64,000 nucleotides of DNA from Bacteroides caecimuris (GTDB lineage: Bacteria > Bacteroidota > Bacteroidia > Bacteroidales > Bacteroidaceae), in contig NZ_CP015401.2 in NCBI RefSeq assembly GCF_001688725.2, positions 682,001 to 746,000 on the forward strand, written 5' to 3'. A model generated the notes under the pieces. The model made no database searches. It was not told the DNA's origin and was given only the letters and a program-made list of their open reading frames with translations. Positions 26,939 through 38,702 of this stretch are shown here, in pieces. A program made the translations under genes and the position numbers. Every line of letters begins with the position of its first letter. Positions within the stretch are counted from its first letter, which is position 1.

Positions 26939-27604
26939 ATGAAAATAAATAAATTTGTAATCACTATATTCTTTTCTGCTGTCGGGCTCTTTGCTTCGAA
27001 CACTCTTTGGGCACAAGAAGCCAAAACGCTGTTTGTGAATATGCCGGATTCTCTAAGCCCGTTACTAACCAAAGTGAACCGGGAAGATTGTATTGACTTT
27101 CTGGAAAGTAAGATGAAAGCGCAAGTAGAGAATCGTTTTGGCAAGAAGTCGGAGATGACTGATCTAAGTAAAGATTATATCCGTATGCAGATGTCTTCTC
27201 AATCTACCTGGCAGATGAAAGTATTGGCTTTGAATGACTCTACGAACGTGATCTGTACAGTCTCTACAGCTTGTGCACCTGCCTGCGATAGCAGCATCCG
27301 TTTCTATGCAGATGACTGGAAACCGCTTACGGCATCTCTCTTTATTACCCTGCCTGTGATGGGCGACTTTCTGAATACACCGGATTCAGCAGGCGTTTAT
27401 GAGTTTGACGAAGCACGCCGTTCGGCAGATATGCTATTGATGAAGGCCGATTTTAATAAGGAAAATACAGAATTGACTGTTACATTAACCACTCCTGACT
27501 ATATGTCAAAGGAGGCGGCAGAGAAGCTGAAACCATTTCTCCGTCGTCCTATTGTCTATCATTGGAAGAATGGGGCATTTGTTAAATTGAAAACAGAGGA
27601 TTAA
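26939..27604 (+). CDS. DUF3256 family exported protein
   Basis: A 221-residue exported protein (signal peptide to LWAQ, about residue 26) of the Bacteroidota DUF3256 family, with LFVNMPDSLSPLLTKVNREDCIDF near the N-terminus and a beta-rich body. CAPACDSS contains the only Cys pair. The function is not known. It starts 45 bp after the transporter gene, and a strong hairpin follows about 87 bp downstream. Confidence 0.8.
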   Translation: MKINKFVITIFFSAVGLFASNTLWAQEAKTLFVNMPDSLSPLLTKVNREDCIDFLESKMKAQVENRFGKKSEMTDLSKDYIRMQMSSQSTWQMKVLALNDSTNVICTVSTACAPACDSSIRFYADDWKPLTASLFITLPVMGDFLNTPDSAGVYEFDEARRSADMLLMKADFNKENTELTVTLTTPDYMSKEAAEKLKPFLRRPIVYHWKNGAFVKLKTED

Positions 27605-27690
27605 AAATTGAGAAATAGGGATGATTCAATAATATCCCTGATTAAAGATTTCAAAAAAAGGCTGGCTAACAAGTCTCTCATTAATAATTT

Positions 27691-27724
27691 CACCCGCGCT
27701 ACAGATAGTTATAGCGCGGGTGAT
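27691..27724 (+). terminator. G-C-rich terminator hairpin
   Basis: A perfect 12-bp stem (TCACCCGCGCTA at 27691-27702 and its complement at 27713-27724) with a 10-nt loop, followed by TTTTC on the plus strand. It ends the truA-transporter-DUF3256 transcript and may also serve the convergent kinase gene. Confidence 0.75.
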
Positions 27725-27813
27725 TTTCAATATTTAAAGCTCGCTAGACAGCTCCTTATATTTTAAATTCTGAGAATCTCTCAAAATAGCTGCGCCATCG
27801 CGTAGCTTATTTT

Positions 27814-28902
27814 TTAATTTAACAAGCAATCGTTGATGAATGCGATCATTTCCGGTGTGTTTGCTTCCACACTTTGAAGTAATTTGAATTGTGCTTTAGT
27901 ACGAACCAAATTATGTTCCGGATATTTGATTTTATAATAAGTATCTCCATTGATATAGTCTGCCAAGAATCGTACACACTGCATGTATGGGAATAAAGCG
28001 GCTGCATAAGGGAGATTCTCAATCTCAATTGGAGTCAGGAATGATTTGGCTCCTTTCAGATAACCTTTAGTAAACGCTTTGAATATTTCCATATTGAGGT
28101 TTACGCGATCAAGGTCTTTATCGTCTTCATCACCCGTGTTGGCGCCTGTACGAAGGAAATCGCCATAATCGGAGAAGATAAAGCTGGGCATTACTGTATC
28201 CAGGTCGATAACGCAAAGCACTTTACCATTTTCGTCGAACATCATGTTATTCACTTTCGTATCGCAGTGGCAAACACGTTTGGGGAGTTTTCCTTCGCGA
28301 TATAAACGTTCTGCTTTGCACATTTCATCTGCACGCTTCTCTATTTCATCCAGATAGTATTTCATTTCTGCTACTCGTCCGGCAGCATCTTTTGCAACAG
28401 CTTCGCGTAGTTGTTTGAGGCGGAACTCCATGTTGTGGAAGTCAGGTATGGTTTCACCCAATGTTTCCGGGATATCTGCCAGCATGGCTTGGAAGTTACC
28501 AAATGCTTCTCCAGCATAATTTGAATATTCGGGATTCACCGTCTCATACGTTTTGGCACGTGGAATGAATACCATCACACGCCAATAGTTATCACCGTCG
28601 AACCAGTATGTCTTACCCTCTTCTGTTTCAAGGAAGCTCAACACTTTGCGTTCTATATCCGATTCTCCTGCTTCCGCCAGTTTTTTGCGAATATGATTGG
28701 TGACAGCAGTAATATTGGATTGAAGCATTTCTACGTTTTGAAAAATGGCATGATTGATGCGTTGCAAAACGTAGTCGGGAGCATCTGTTTCTTTGGTGTT
28801 TACTTTGTAAGTGTCGTTGATTAGTCCTGCACCCAAAGGTTTGATTTCTTCTACTGTACCTTGGACTTTAAATTTAGCTACAATGCTAGATAAATCTTTC
28901 AT
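27814..28902 (-). CDS. APH-fold kinase, possible N-acetylhexosamine kinase
   Basis: A 362-residue aminoglycoside phosphotransferase-fold kinase. The catalytic loop is CHCDTKVNNMMFD (HxDxxxxN, about residue 215) and the metal site is VIDLDT. The overall layout resembles NahK-type N-acetylhexosamine 1-kinases rather than drug-resistance enzymes. It sits 30 bp after a GH2 beta-galactosidase and near a GH109 protein, so a sugar released by that cluster, perhaps GalNAc, is a reasonable substrate. That is inferred; the sequence itself shows only the fold. Confidence 0.72.
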   Translation of the reverse strand: MKDLSSIVAKFKVQGTVEEIKPLGAGLINDTYKVNTKETDAPDYVLQRINHAIFQNVEMLQSNITAVTNHIRKKLAEAGESDIERKVLSFLETEEGKTYWFDGDNYWRVMVFIPRAKTYETVNPEYSNYAGEAFGNFQAMLADIPETLGETIPDFHNMEFRLKQLREAVAKDAAGRVAEMKYYLDEIEKRADEMCKAERLYREGKLPKRVCHCDTKVNNMMFDENGKVLCVIDLDTVMPSFIFSDYGDFLRTGANTGDEDDKDLDRVNLNMEIFKAFTKGYLKGAKSFLTPIEIENLPYAAALFPYMQCVRFLADYINGDTYYKIKYPEHNLVRTKAQFKLLQSVEANTPEMIAFINDCLLN

Positions 28903-28932
28903 GGGTTTTTTCTTTAAAAATTTATACTAAGG

Positions 28933-32346
<3,414 letters not shown>

Positions 32347-33237
32347 TTATTTTACTTTGATATGATCGAATCCTTCTCCATAAACTCCGATGACAGCACT
32401 TTGTGATACAAATGCATTCGGGTCTATATCTTTAATCAACCGGAAGATGATAGGCGATTCCCTCTTCTTGGCTAATACGAACATCATCTTTACTTCTCGT
32501 CCTGTATAAAAGCCGGTTGCATTGATAATCGTAACTCCCCGGTGTGGATATTCGTTGATATGCCGTCCTATTTCTTCATATTTATTGGATATGATAAAGA
32601 ACTGTACAGATTGGCGGGCACTATTCACTACCTGGTCAAGAACGAAACTACAAATATAAAGAGTTACAAACCCATACACTACTTTTTCCCAGTCTTTTAA
32701 GACAAAATAACTGGAAGAAATAATAATCATGTCGCAGATAAGTACCACTCTTCCTAAAGTGATGTCCCGGTATTTGTTGATGATGGCGGCGATAATATCC
32801 GTGCCTCCTGTACTTCCATTAGCCGAAAAAGCAATTCCTATACCACCTCCACAGAAGGATGCTCCGATGACACATGCCATAAAGGGCTGGTCGTGAAGAA
32901 GACCGAACCCTGTTGTCAGCTTTTGGATGACAGACAGAAAGAAGGTGAGGGTAAATACTCCAAAAATAGTTTTAATGCAAAACTTCATCCCCAGCAATTT
33001 GAGGGCTAGTAGCAATAAAAAGAAGTTGATGCTGAAGTACGTATACTGTACGGGGAAACCCGTAGCCCAATATACAATAGAAGCAATACCCGGTACTCCC
33101 CCGGTAGTGATATCGTTCGGAAGTAGAAAAACGGTCCAACCGATGCCATACAAAATCATGCCGATGGCAATCATTACATAATCTCTGGCTTCACGGATAA
33201 TGCTTTGCTTAGAAGGTTTTGGAATAGCTGTTTTCAT
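32347..33237 (-). CDS. YitT family membrane protein
   Basis: A 296-residue protein with about five or six membrane segments in the first 190 residues (from YVMIAIGMILYGIGWTVFLL) and a C-terminal cytoplasmic DUF2179 domain (YTGREVKMMFVLAKKRES). YitT proteins are of unknown transport function. It sits between GH109 and beta-galactosidase genes, so it could move a sugar, but the sequence does not show this. Confidence 0.88.
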   Translation of the reverse strand: MKTAIPKPSKQSIIREARDYVMIAIGMILYGIGWTVFLLPNDITTGGVPGIASIVYWATGFPVQYTYFSINFFLLLLALKLLGMKFCIKTIFGVFTLTFFLSVIQKLTTGFGLLHDQPFMACVIGASFCGGGIGIAFSANGSTGGTDIIAAIINKYRDITLGRVVLICDMIIISSSYFVLKDWEKVVYGFVTLYICSFVLDQVVNSARQSVQFFIISNKYEEIGRHINEYPHRGVTIINATGFYTGREVKMMFVLAKKRESPIIFRLIKDIDPNAFVSQSAVIGVYGEGFDHIKVK

Positions 33238-33280
33238 AAAAGTGATTATGATAATCTATAAAATGTTCAAACACGACCTC

Positions 33281-33321
33281 ATGAATAATCTGGCTTTGGG
33301 GGAGAAGCCGGATTGGTTCAT
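33281..33321. repeat. Hairpin-forming inverted repeat between the GH109 and yitT genes
   Basis: AATCTGGCTT (33287-33296) and AAGCCGGATT (33305-33314) pair over 10 bp with one wobble that is allowed only on the plus strand, and a 5-bp ATGAA/TTCAT extension flanks it after a small internal loop. No T-run follows. The role is unknown; it may be a processing or regulatory site in the GH109-yitT transcript. Confidence 0.45.
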
Positions 33322-33351
33322 TATGTTCGTGCTAAAAGGATATATTCAGTT

Positions 33352-34764
33352 TTATTTCACAAAAGCGTGACGATAACCTTGCACTTTATTCCATCCACCG
33401 CGAGTGAAATCGGGGACTTCTACCGGAGCAGAATTGTTTTCGATAGAAAGTCTGGTAAGTTCGGCCATGCAACACCATTCTGCCAAGTCATAAACGTCCA
33501 TGTCTAATGGTAATCCATTCTGCAAGCAGTATGCCAGACGGTAGTCCATAATAAAGTCCATACCACCGTGGCCGCCTACTTTCTTGGCAGTTTCTTCCAA
33601 CTCTATGTGAATCGGATCTTTATATTTATCCATTAAGGCTTTCTTTACATTTTCAGGTACGGAACCATGTGCATTCAGATTTTCATGATTGGGTACATTT
33701 TTAGAATCAACTTGTGAAGGTCTCAGGCAATATTCTTCAATCGGATATTTACTTGCATAACCATCGGCTCCCACTATTTGATACATGCGGCTGTATGGAC
33801 GGGGTGTCATTACATTGTGCTGGATCAGCATCGTTTTGCCATTTTCCGTGCGAATCAAGGTCGAAGTCTGGTCACCGTTTTGGAAGTCGGTCACTTCTTT
33901 TCCTGTTTGTTTCTTAATGTAAGCCGGTCCGTTGACAGCTTTCGTATCCATAGATACCAATGTCTTCATACGGTCGCCACGGTGGATGTTAAGTACCTGA
34001 CAAGCGGGACCCATACCGTGAGTCGCATATACGTCACCGCGATGCAGGTGGTTATAATCCATTCGCCAGTTGTTCCAGTATTCAGGCCAGAAGTCTTCCA
34101 GATTGTGGATATATGAACCTTCTACATGAAGCACTTCTCCGAATACACCCTGTTGTGCCATATTTAAAGAAGTTAGTTCAAAGAAATCATATACACAGTT
34201 TTCGAGCTGCATACAATGTTTTCGAGTTTTTTCAGAAGTGTTGATTAACTGCCAGATTTCATCCAATGTCATAGCGGCAGGAACTTCGATGGCTACATGC
34301 TTGCCGTGTTCCATGGCATAGACACCCATTGCAGCATGATGTTTCCAGTCTGTAGCTATGTATACAAGATCAATATCATCTCGTTCGCAAAGTTTTTTCC
34401 ATGCATCTTCCTCTCCGCTGTAAGAAGCAGCTGCAGGGAGTCCGGCATTCTTCAAAATTTCTTGTGATTTTTCAACACGTTCGGGAAGCAGGTCGCATAA
34501 CGCTACAATCTTAGTTCCCGGAATATGAGTCCAGCGTGCTACGGCGCCGGGACCACGCATTCCTAAGCCGATGAAACCGACACGTACGGTATCAATTTTA
34601 GGAGTAACGAGTTGGATTACATCTTCTTGTCTAGCAGGGCGGACAGGAGTTTCTACTTTGATAGGAGTAAAGGCTTCCGGAGCTTTTGGTTGTTGGGTAC
34701 AACTGGTATGCCAGGTTAACAAAGTCAGGCCGATGGCAGTGACTGTGAGTAGTTTTTTCATCAT
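33352..34764 (-). CDS. GH109 alpha-N-acetylgalactosaminidase-like protein (Gfo/Idh/MocA fold), lipoprotein
   Basis: A 470-residue exported protein with a lipobox-like LTWHTSC (Cys21). The Rossmann NAD-binding loop is FIGLGMRGPGAV; EVPAAM and the GDVYATHGMGPACQ segment with a catalytic His follow. This combination is typical of GH109, NAD-dependent alpha-N-acetylgalactosaminidases that can remove the blood-group A GalNAc. A plain oxidoreductase is the alternative, but the export signal and glycosidase neighbours favour GH109. A -7 box (TATTTTTG, 34812-34819) lies upstream, so the cluster probably starts here. Confidence 0.82.
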   Translation of the reverse strand: MMKKLLTVTAIGLTLLTWHTSCTQQPKAPEAFTPIKVETPVRPARQEDVIQLVTPKIDTVRVGFIGLGMRGPGAVARWTHIPGTKIVALCDLLPERVEKSQEILKNAGLPAAASYSGEEDAWKKLCERDDIDLVYIATDWKHHAAMGVYAMEHGKHVAIEVPAAMTLDEIWQLINTSEKTRKHCMQLENCVYDFFELTSLNMAQQGVFGEVLHVEGSYIHNLEDFWPEYWNNWRMDYNHLHRGDVYATHGMGPACQVLNIHRGDRMKTLVSMDTKAVNGPAYIKKQTGKEVTDFQNGDQTSTLIRTENGKTMLIQHNVMTPRPYSRMYQIVGADGYASKYPIEEYCLRPSQVDSKNVPNHENLNAHGSVPENVKKALMDKYKDPIHIELEETAKKVGGHGGMDFIMDYRLAYCLQNGLPLDMDVYDLAEWCCMAELTRLSIENNSAPVEVPDFTRGGWNKVQGYRHAFVK

Positions 34765-34914
34765 CTTTTAAGTTTTTAATAGGGGTTATTTGCTGTTTTT
34801 CATTTACGTGTCAAAAATAGCAAATAATTAGTCAATTATTTATATTTATAACTGATATTTTCATCATGAGCTACCGTAATCCCAATGTGCCGCATGCTTG
34901 GTGGGCTAAGTAAA

Positions 34915-34950
34915 ACAAAAAAAGAGAATCTAATTTCTTAGATTCTCTTT
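34915..34950 (-). terminator. Terminator of the tRNA operon
   Basis: A perfect 13-bp AT-rich stem (34921-34933 with 34938-34950; loop TTTC) immediately after tRNA-Gly on the minus strand, followed by TTTTGTTTTA. This is the 3' end of the tRNA transcript. Confidence 0.85.
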
Positions 34951-34954
34951 GGAG

Positions 34955-35027
34955 AGCGGAAGACGGGGCTCAAACCCGCGACCCTCAGCTTGGAAGGCTA
35001 ATGCTCTATCAACTGAGCTACTTCCGC
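34955..35027 (-). tRNA. tRNA-Gly(TCC)
   Basis: The minus strand folds as a standard cloverleaf: acceptor GCGGAAG/CTTCCGC, D-arm GTAGCTCAGTTGATAGAGC, anticodon loop CTTCCAA (anticodon TCC, 34992-34994), and T-arm GGGTTTGAGCCCC. The discriminator base is T and CCA is not encoded. It is second in a two-tRNA transcript with tRNA-Tyr. Confidence 0.95.
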
Positions 35028-35036
35028 AGATTTTTG

Positions 35037-35119
35037 TGGGCAAAGATGGATTCGAACCACCGAAGTCGAAAGACAGCAGATTTACAGTCTGCCCCATTTG
35101 GCCACTCTGGTATTTGCCC
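35037..35119 (-). tRNA. tRNA-Tyr(GTA)
   Basis: An 83-nt type II tRNA on the minus strand: acceptor GGGCAAA paired with TTTGCCC, anticodon loop CTGTAAA (anticodon GTA, 35083-35085), a long variable arm typical of tRNA-Tyr, and T-arm with GGTTCGAATCC. The discriminator is A and CCA is not encoded. It is 10 bp before tRNA-Gly, and the operon promoter lies about 40 bp upstream. Confidence 0.95.
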
Positions 35120-35158
35120 TTTTTTGCTTTTGAGGAGGTTTGTTTCTCAATTGCGGTG

Positions 35159-35189
35159 CAAAGATACAACTATTTATTTAAACTCCAAA
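35159..35189 (-). promoter_or_regulatory. tRNA operon promoter, overlapping the end of ribH
   Basis: -33 TTTG (35186-35189), a 19-bp spacer and -7 TATCTTTG (35159-35166) on the minus strand. The -33 part lies inside the last codons of ribH (stop at 35170-35172). The mature tRNA-Tyr begins at 35119, so a leader of about 30 nt would be processed. Confidence 0.75.
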
Positions 35190-35664
35190 CAAAATCGATC
35201 ATTTTTATTGCAGAAATTGCACATTCGTCTCCTTTGTTACCCAGTTTGCCACCGGCACGATCCTCTGCTTGCTCCATTGTATTTGTGGTAATTAACCCGT
35301 AAATGACTGGTATATCGCCAGTTGCGTTTAATTCGGTAATTCCTTGTGTTGCTCCCATACAAACATAATCAAAATGTGGAGTATCTCCTTTAATTACGCA
35401 ACCAATTGCAATAATTGCATCAATATCGCAATTTTCCATCATTTGATTGGCGCCAAAAGTTAATTCGAAACTTCCCGGTACAGTTTTTACCAGAATATTT
35501 TCGTCTTTTGCTCCATGTTTTTTTAATGTATCTACTGCGCCTTTCAGTAAAGCACCGGTAATATTGAAGTTCCATTCAGATACGACAATGCCAAATTTCA
35601 TTGCTTCTGCATTCGGAACGGAATTGAAATCATATTCGGATAAGTTATGGTAAGCTGTTGCCAT
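35170..35664 (-). CDS. ribH: 6,7-dimethyl-8-ribityllumazine synthase
   Basis: A 164-residue enzyme of riboflavin synthesis that condenses the pyrimidine diamine with dihydroxybutanone phosphate. Motifs: [10 protein letters not shown] (substrate site), [34 protein letters not shown] with the catalytic His, and [17 protein letters not shown]. Length is typical of the icosahedral or pentameric enzyme. It is separated by 154 bp from the TPR gene, with a palindromic element in the gap. Confidence 0.96.
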   Translation of the reverse strand: MATAYHNLSEYDFNSVPNAEAMKFGIVVSEWNFNITGALLKGAVDTLKKHGAKDENILVKTVPGSFELTFGANQMMENCDIDAIIAIGCVIKGDTPHFDYVCMGATQGITELNATGDIPVIYGLITTNTMEQAEDRAGGKLGNKGDECAISAIKMIDFVWSLNK

Positions 35665-35729
35665 AGTAAATTAAAAGTTGAGAATTATAAAATGAAGTTT
35701 TTTGGGGTATGGGGAAATTTAAGAAGAAA

Positions 35730-35794
35730 GGCACGGATTTCACGGATTTCACGGTTTGAATAGATAATCCGCTTAATCCGGTGTAATCCGTGCC
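35730..35794. repeat. GGCACGGATT intergenic palindrome
   Basis: GGCACGGATTTCAC (35730-35743) pairs with GTGTAATCCGTGCC (35781-35794). Inside, CACGGATTT is partly repeated (CACGGATTTCACGG). Elements of this kind, with a CACGGATT core, are scattered in Bacteroides intergenic regions as I remember them. Here it sits between the TPR gene and ribH, after the TPR stop codon on the minus strand. Confidence 0.6.
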
Positions 35795-35818
35795 TCGATC
35801 TCCTTATATAATAAAGTA

Positions 35819-36502
35819 TTATTTTTTCATCAATTTAGCCTGTTCGATATATTTGTCGATGTCCATAGCTTGATAAGACTGGAAGTATTTATCCTTGATC
35901 TTAGTGTAAGCGTTTATTGCATCGTCATATTTTCCTTGTTTTACCAGGATTTCTCCGGCTTGTATCAGGAAAATCGGGCTTAATGTGTTGTTGTCAGCTT
36001 TGTCTGCTGCCGATAGTAAAGTAGAAGCAGCTTTGTCCAGTTGACCAAGTTGTGCATAGCAGTTACCTGCAGCACCCAGGATTGCCGGAGCAACCATTTG
36101 GTCTTTTCCATTGAAGCTATCCAGCATCTTCACAGCTTCTTCATATTTGCCAAGTTGTGCGTAGCAAATACCAGCATAAGCTTTTGCCAAATTAGCTGCT
36201 TTTGTTCCGCTGTACTCATCAGCAACTTTCAGGAATCCTGTGTAACCGATGCTGTCACCGTTCAAAGCCTGTTCAAAAGCATCCTGCTCAAAGTATTCCT
36301 GTCCTTTGAAAAGAGCTGCTTGTGCTTTTTCTTCACGCGGTTCAGCATAGAGGTTTTTGTACATGATAAAACCTGCTACAATAATAATCACAGCAACAAC
36401 ACCGCCAATAATTGCGTTTTTGTACTTGATAAGAAATGCTTCTGATTGTGTCAGTGCATCTTCTACGTTCAGATGTTCGTTCTGATTCTTTTGTTCTGCC
36501 AT
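35819..36502 (-). CDS. Membrane-anchored tetratricopeptide protein (YfgM/BamD-like layout)
   Basis: A 227-residue protein with a cytoplasmic N-terminal ~30 residues, one membrane segment (about 31-50, AIIGGVVAVIIIVAGFIMYK), and periplasmic TPR-like repeats (AKAYAGICYAQLGKYEEAVK, NCYAQLGQLDKAASTLL). This is the layout of YfgM-like ancillary translocon/chaperone proteins, a possible but unproven role. A TACTTTTG -7 box is at 36551-36558. Confidence 0.82.
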   Translation of the reverse strand: MAEQKNQNEHLNVEDALTQSEAFLIKYKNAIIGGVVAVIIIVAGFIMYKNLYAEPREEKAQAALFKGQEYFEQDAFEQALNGDSIGYTGFLKVADEYSGTKAANLAKAYAGICYAQLGKYEEAVKMLDSFNGKDQMVAPAILGAAGNCYAQLGQLDKAASTLLSAADKADNNTLSPIFLIQAGEILVKQGKYDDAINAYTKIKDKYFQSYQAMDIDKYIEQAKLMKK

Positions 36503-36632
36503 TTTATATGATTCTTTTTGTTATTATTCACAGTTTGATATTTCGACTCGCAAAAGTAGTTTTTTTATATCTACAAATGAAATTTAGAAGCATCTTTTTT
36601 TGTTTTACACCCGAAAACCACGAAAATCTTGC

Positions 36633-36640
36633 TACTTTTG
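36633..36640 (+). promoter_or_regulatory. -7 promoter box for recF
   Basis: TACTTTTG matches TAnnTTTG and is 23 bp before the recF ATG at 36663. The upstream in-frame codon at 36600 lies before the box and so cannot be the start of this transcript. Confidence 0.6.
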
Positions 36641-36662
36641 TGAACAAATTAACGTGTGCACA

Positions 36663-37781
36663 ATGATACTGAAACGAATATCCATATTAAATTATAAAAA
36701 TCTGGAAGAGGTGGAGCTGGGATTCTCTGCCAAACTGAATTGTTTTTTCGGACTGAATGGGATGGGGAAGACGAATTTGCTGGATGCAGTGTATTTCTTG
36801 TCCTTCTGTAAAAGTTCCGGCAATCCGATTGATTCTCAGAATATTCGTCATGAACAAGACTTCTTTGTCATCCAGGGTTTCTATGAAGCGGAGGACGGAA
36901 CTCCTGAAGAGATTTATTGCGGGATGAAACGTCGTTCGAAGAAACAGTTTAAACGGAATAAGAAAGAATATAGTCGTTTCTCGGACCACATCGGCTTCCT
37001 GCCTTTGGTGATGGTTTCACCTGCCGATTCTGAATTGATAGCTGGAGGGAGTGATGAACGTCGCCGATTTATGGATGTAGTGATTTCGCAGTATGATAAA
37101 GAATATCTTGAAGCATTGATACGGTATAATAAAGCATTGGTGCAGCGTAATACATTGCTGAAGAGTGAGTTCCCGGTGGAGGAGGAGTTGTTTCTTGTAT
37201 GGGAGGAAATGATGTCTCAAGCCGGTGAAATCGTATTTCGGAAACGTGAAGCGTTTATCCGGGAGTTTATTCCTATTTTCCAATCTTTCTATTCTTTTAT
37301 TTCTCAGGATAAAGAGGCTGTGGGATTATCTTATGAGTCTCATGCACGGGATACTTCTTTGCTGGAAGTGTTGAAGCAGAGCAGGGAGCGGGATAAGATA
37401 ATGGGATTCTCTTTGCGGGGGATTCATAAAGATGAGTTAAACATGTTGTTGGGTGAATTTCCGATAAAGAAAGAAGGTTCGCAGGGACAGAATAAAACAT
37501 ATCTGGTGGCATTGAAACTGGCACAGTTCGATTTCTTGAAACGTACGGGCAGAACTGTTCCTTTATTATTATTAGATGATATTTTTGATAAATTGGATGC
37601 TTCCCGTGTAGAGCAAATAGTGAAGCTGGTGGCCGGAGACAATTTCGGGCAGATATTTATAACGGATACGAACCGGGAACATCTCGACCGTATTTTATAT
37701 AAGGTAGGTAGTGATTATAAGATATTTCGTGTAGACGAGGGTACAATTCAAGAAATGGAGGCTGACAATGAAGCGCAATGA
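36663..37781 (+). CDS. recF: DNA replication and repair protein RecF
   Basis: A 372-residue SMC-like ATPase that loads RecA at gaps with RecOR. Walker A is GLNGMGKTNLLDAV (about residues 29-42), the signature motif region is near ALKLAQFDFL, and Walker B is LLLDDIFDKLD. The start at 36663 gives MILKRISILNYKN, the standard RecF N-terminus, and lies just after the promoter box. The stop codon overlaps the next gene by 14 bp. Confidence 0.94.
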   Translation: MILKRISILNYKNLEEVELGFSAKLNCFFGLNGMGKTNLLDAVYFLSFCKSSGNPIDSQNIRHEQDFFVIQGFYEAEDGTPEEIYCGMKRRSKKQFKRNKKEYSRFSDHIGFLPLVMVSPADSELIAGGSDERRRFMDVVISQYDKEYLEALIRYNKALVQRNTLLKSEFPVEEELFLVWEEMMSQAGEIVFRKREAFIREFIPIFQSFYSFISQDKEAVGLSYESHARDTSLLEVLKQSRERDKIMGFSLRGIHKDELNMLLGEFPIKKEGSQGQNKTYLVALKLAQFDFLKRTGRTVPLLLLDDIFDKLDASRVEQIVKLVAGDNFGQIFITDTNREHLDRILYKVGSDYKIFRVDEGTIQEMEADNEAQ

Positions 37782-38055
37782 TGCCGAACAAATAGGAAAA
37801 CTGATTCAACAGTTTCTTCGTCAGGAGAGTTTGGAGTCTCCGCTGAACGAACAAAGGCTGTTGGATGCCTGGCCTCAAATCTTAGGACCGGCGGCAGCTT
37901 ATACCAACAATCTTTATATTCGTAATCAGACATTGTATGTGCATCTTACTTCTGCTGCTCTTCGGCAGGAGTTGATGATGGGGCGTGAAGTATTGGTGCG
38001 CACTCTCAATCAGAAAGTCGGTGCTATGGTTATTACAAACATCATTTTTCGTTGA
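37768..38055 (+). CDS. DUF721 protein (DciA-like)
   Basis: A 95-residue DUF721 protein (MKRNDAEQIGKLIQQFLRQE, then WPQILGPAAAYTNNLYIRNQ and LHVHLTSAALRQEL-like sequence). DUF721 includes DciA, a replicative helicase loader in bacteria lacking DnaC. It overlaps recF by 14 bp, so the two are co-translated, consistent with replication or repair work. The role in Bacteroides is inferred. Confidence 0.85.
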   Translation: MKRNDAEQIGKLIQQFLRQESLESPLNEQRLLDAWPQILGPAAAYTNNLYIRNQTLYVHLTSAALRQELMMGREVLVRTLNQKVGAMVITNIIFR

Positions 38056-38108
38056 GGAAAGGGATTCTGTCTATAATCTTTATACCCAGCTTGCGAAGTG
38101 TTTCTTCG

Positions 38109-38702
38109 TCACTTCCTGTCGCATGTTGGCAGTGGGCGGGATGGGTGTGATAATTCGTCTTCATTAATGGTTATAATTATATCCATGCGGACGTCGAATG
38201 ATTCCGCAGGGACTTCTTCCACTAATTGAAATGGGAAACAAATTCCAGCTTTATAGGCTGATGGTATGCGTGGCAGGAGACGGTCATAATAACCTTTTCC
38301 CCGTCCCAAACGGTTACCTTTAGCATCAAAAGCTACTCCGGGAACGACAATGAAGTCGATGGCTGCATAGTCTGTGAATGCTTCCCCAGTTGGTTCTTCT
38401 ATGCCATAGACACTGCAGATTGACATGTTTTCAGGTCCGGTATATATCCGAAGCTCCAAATCATCGCCTACCACTACGGGGAGCAAGATTCGCTTCTTAT
38501 TGCTCCATTTTTGGATAAATTCATGTGTATCTACTTCGTCATTTAGCGAATGGTATAATAGTACGGTATTTGCCGCCCTGAAAGCCGGGTGGGCTTCAAG
38601 GGCGGTCAGTATGTTAGCTGATTGCAGCTTTCGCATAGTCGAATCCGCATGTTGGGTCTTCAGTAATGCTATACGCTTGCGCAGTTCTTTTTTTCTTTCC
38701 AT
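38109..38702 (-). CDS. 5-formyltetrahydrofolate cyclo-ligase
   Basis: A 197-residue enzyme converting 5-formyl-THF to 5,10-methenyl-THF with ATP. The conserved segments KELRKRIALLKTQ (N-terminus), PGVAFDAKGNRLGRGKGYYDR and TGEAF are present. The start at 38702 gives the usual N-terminal helix and means the gene overlaps the end of the upstream protease by 89 bp in another frame. A later start would remove the conserved helix. Confidence 0.9.
   Translation of the reverse strand: MERKKELRKRIALLKTQHADSTMRKLQSANILTALEAHPAFRAANTVLLYHSLNDEVDTHEFIQKWSNKKRILLPVVVGDDLELRIYTGPENMSICSVYGIEEPTGEAFTDYAAIDFIVVPGVAFDAKGNRLGRGKGYYDRLLPRIPSAYKAGICFPFQLVEEVPAESFDVRMDIIITINEDELSHPSRPLPTCDRK

Noticed and set aside
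27814..28902. Aminoglycoside resistance gene
   Set aside because: The fold is shared, but the sequence layout and glycosidase neighbours favour a sugar kinase.
34866..34913. 15-codon plus-strand frame beginning MSYRNPNVPHAWW
   Set aside because: Too short to support, no promoter or partner; may be a chance frame or a gene remnant near the tRNA terminator.
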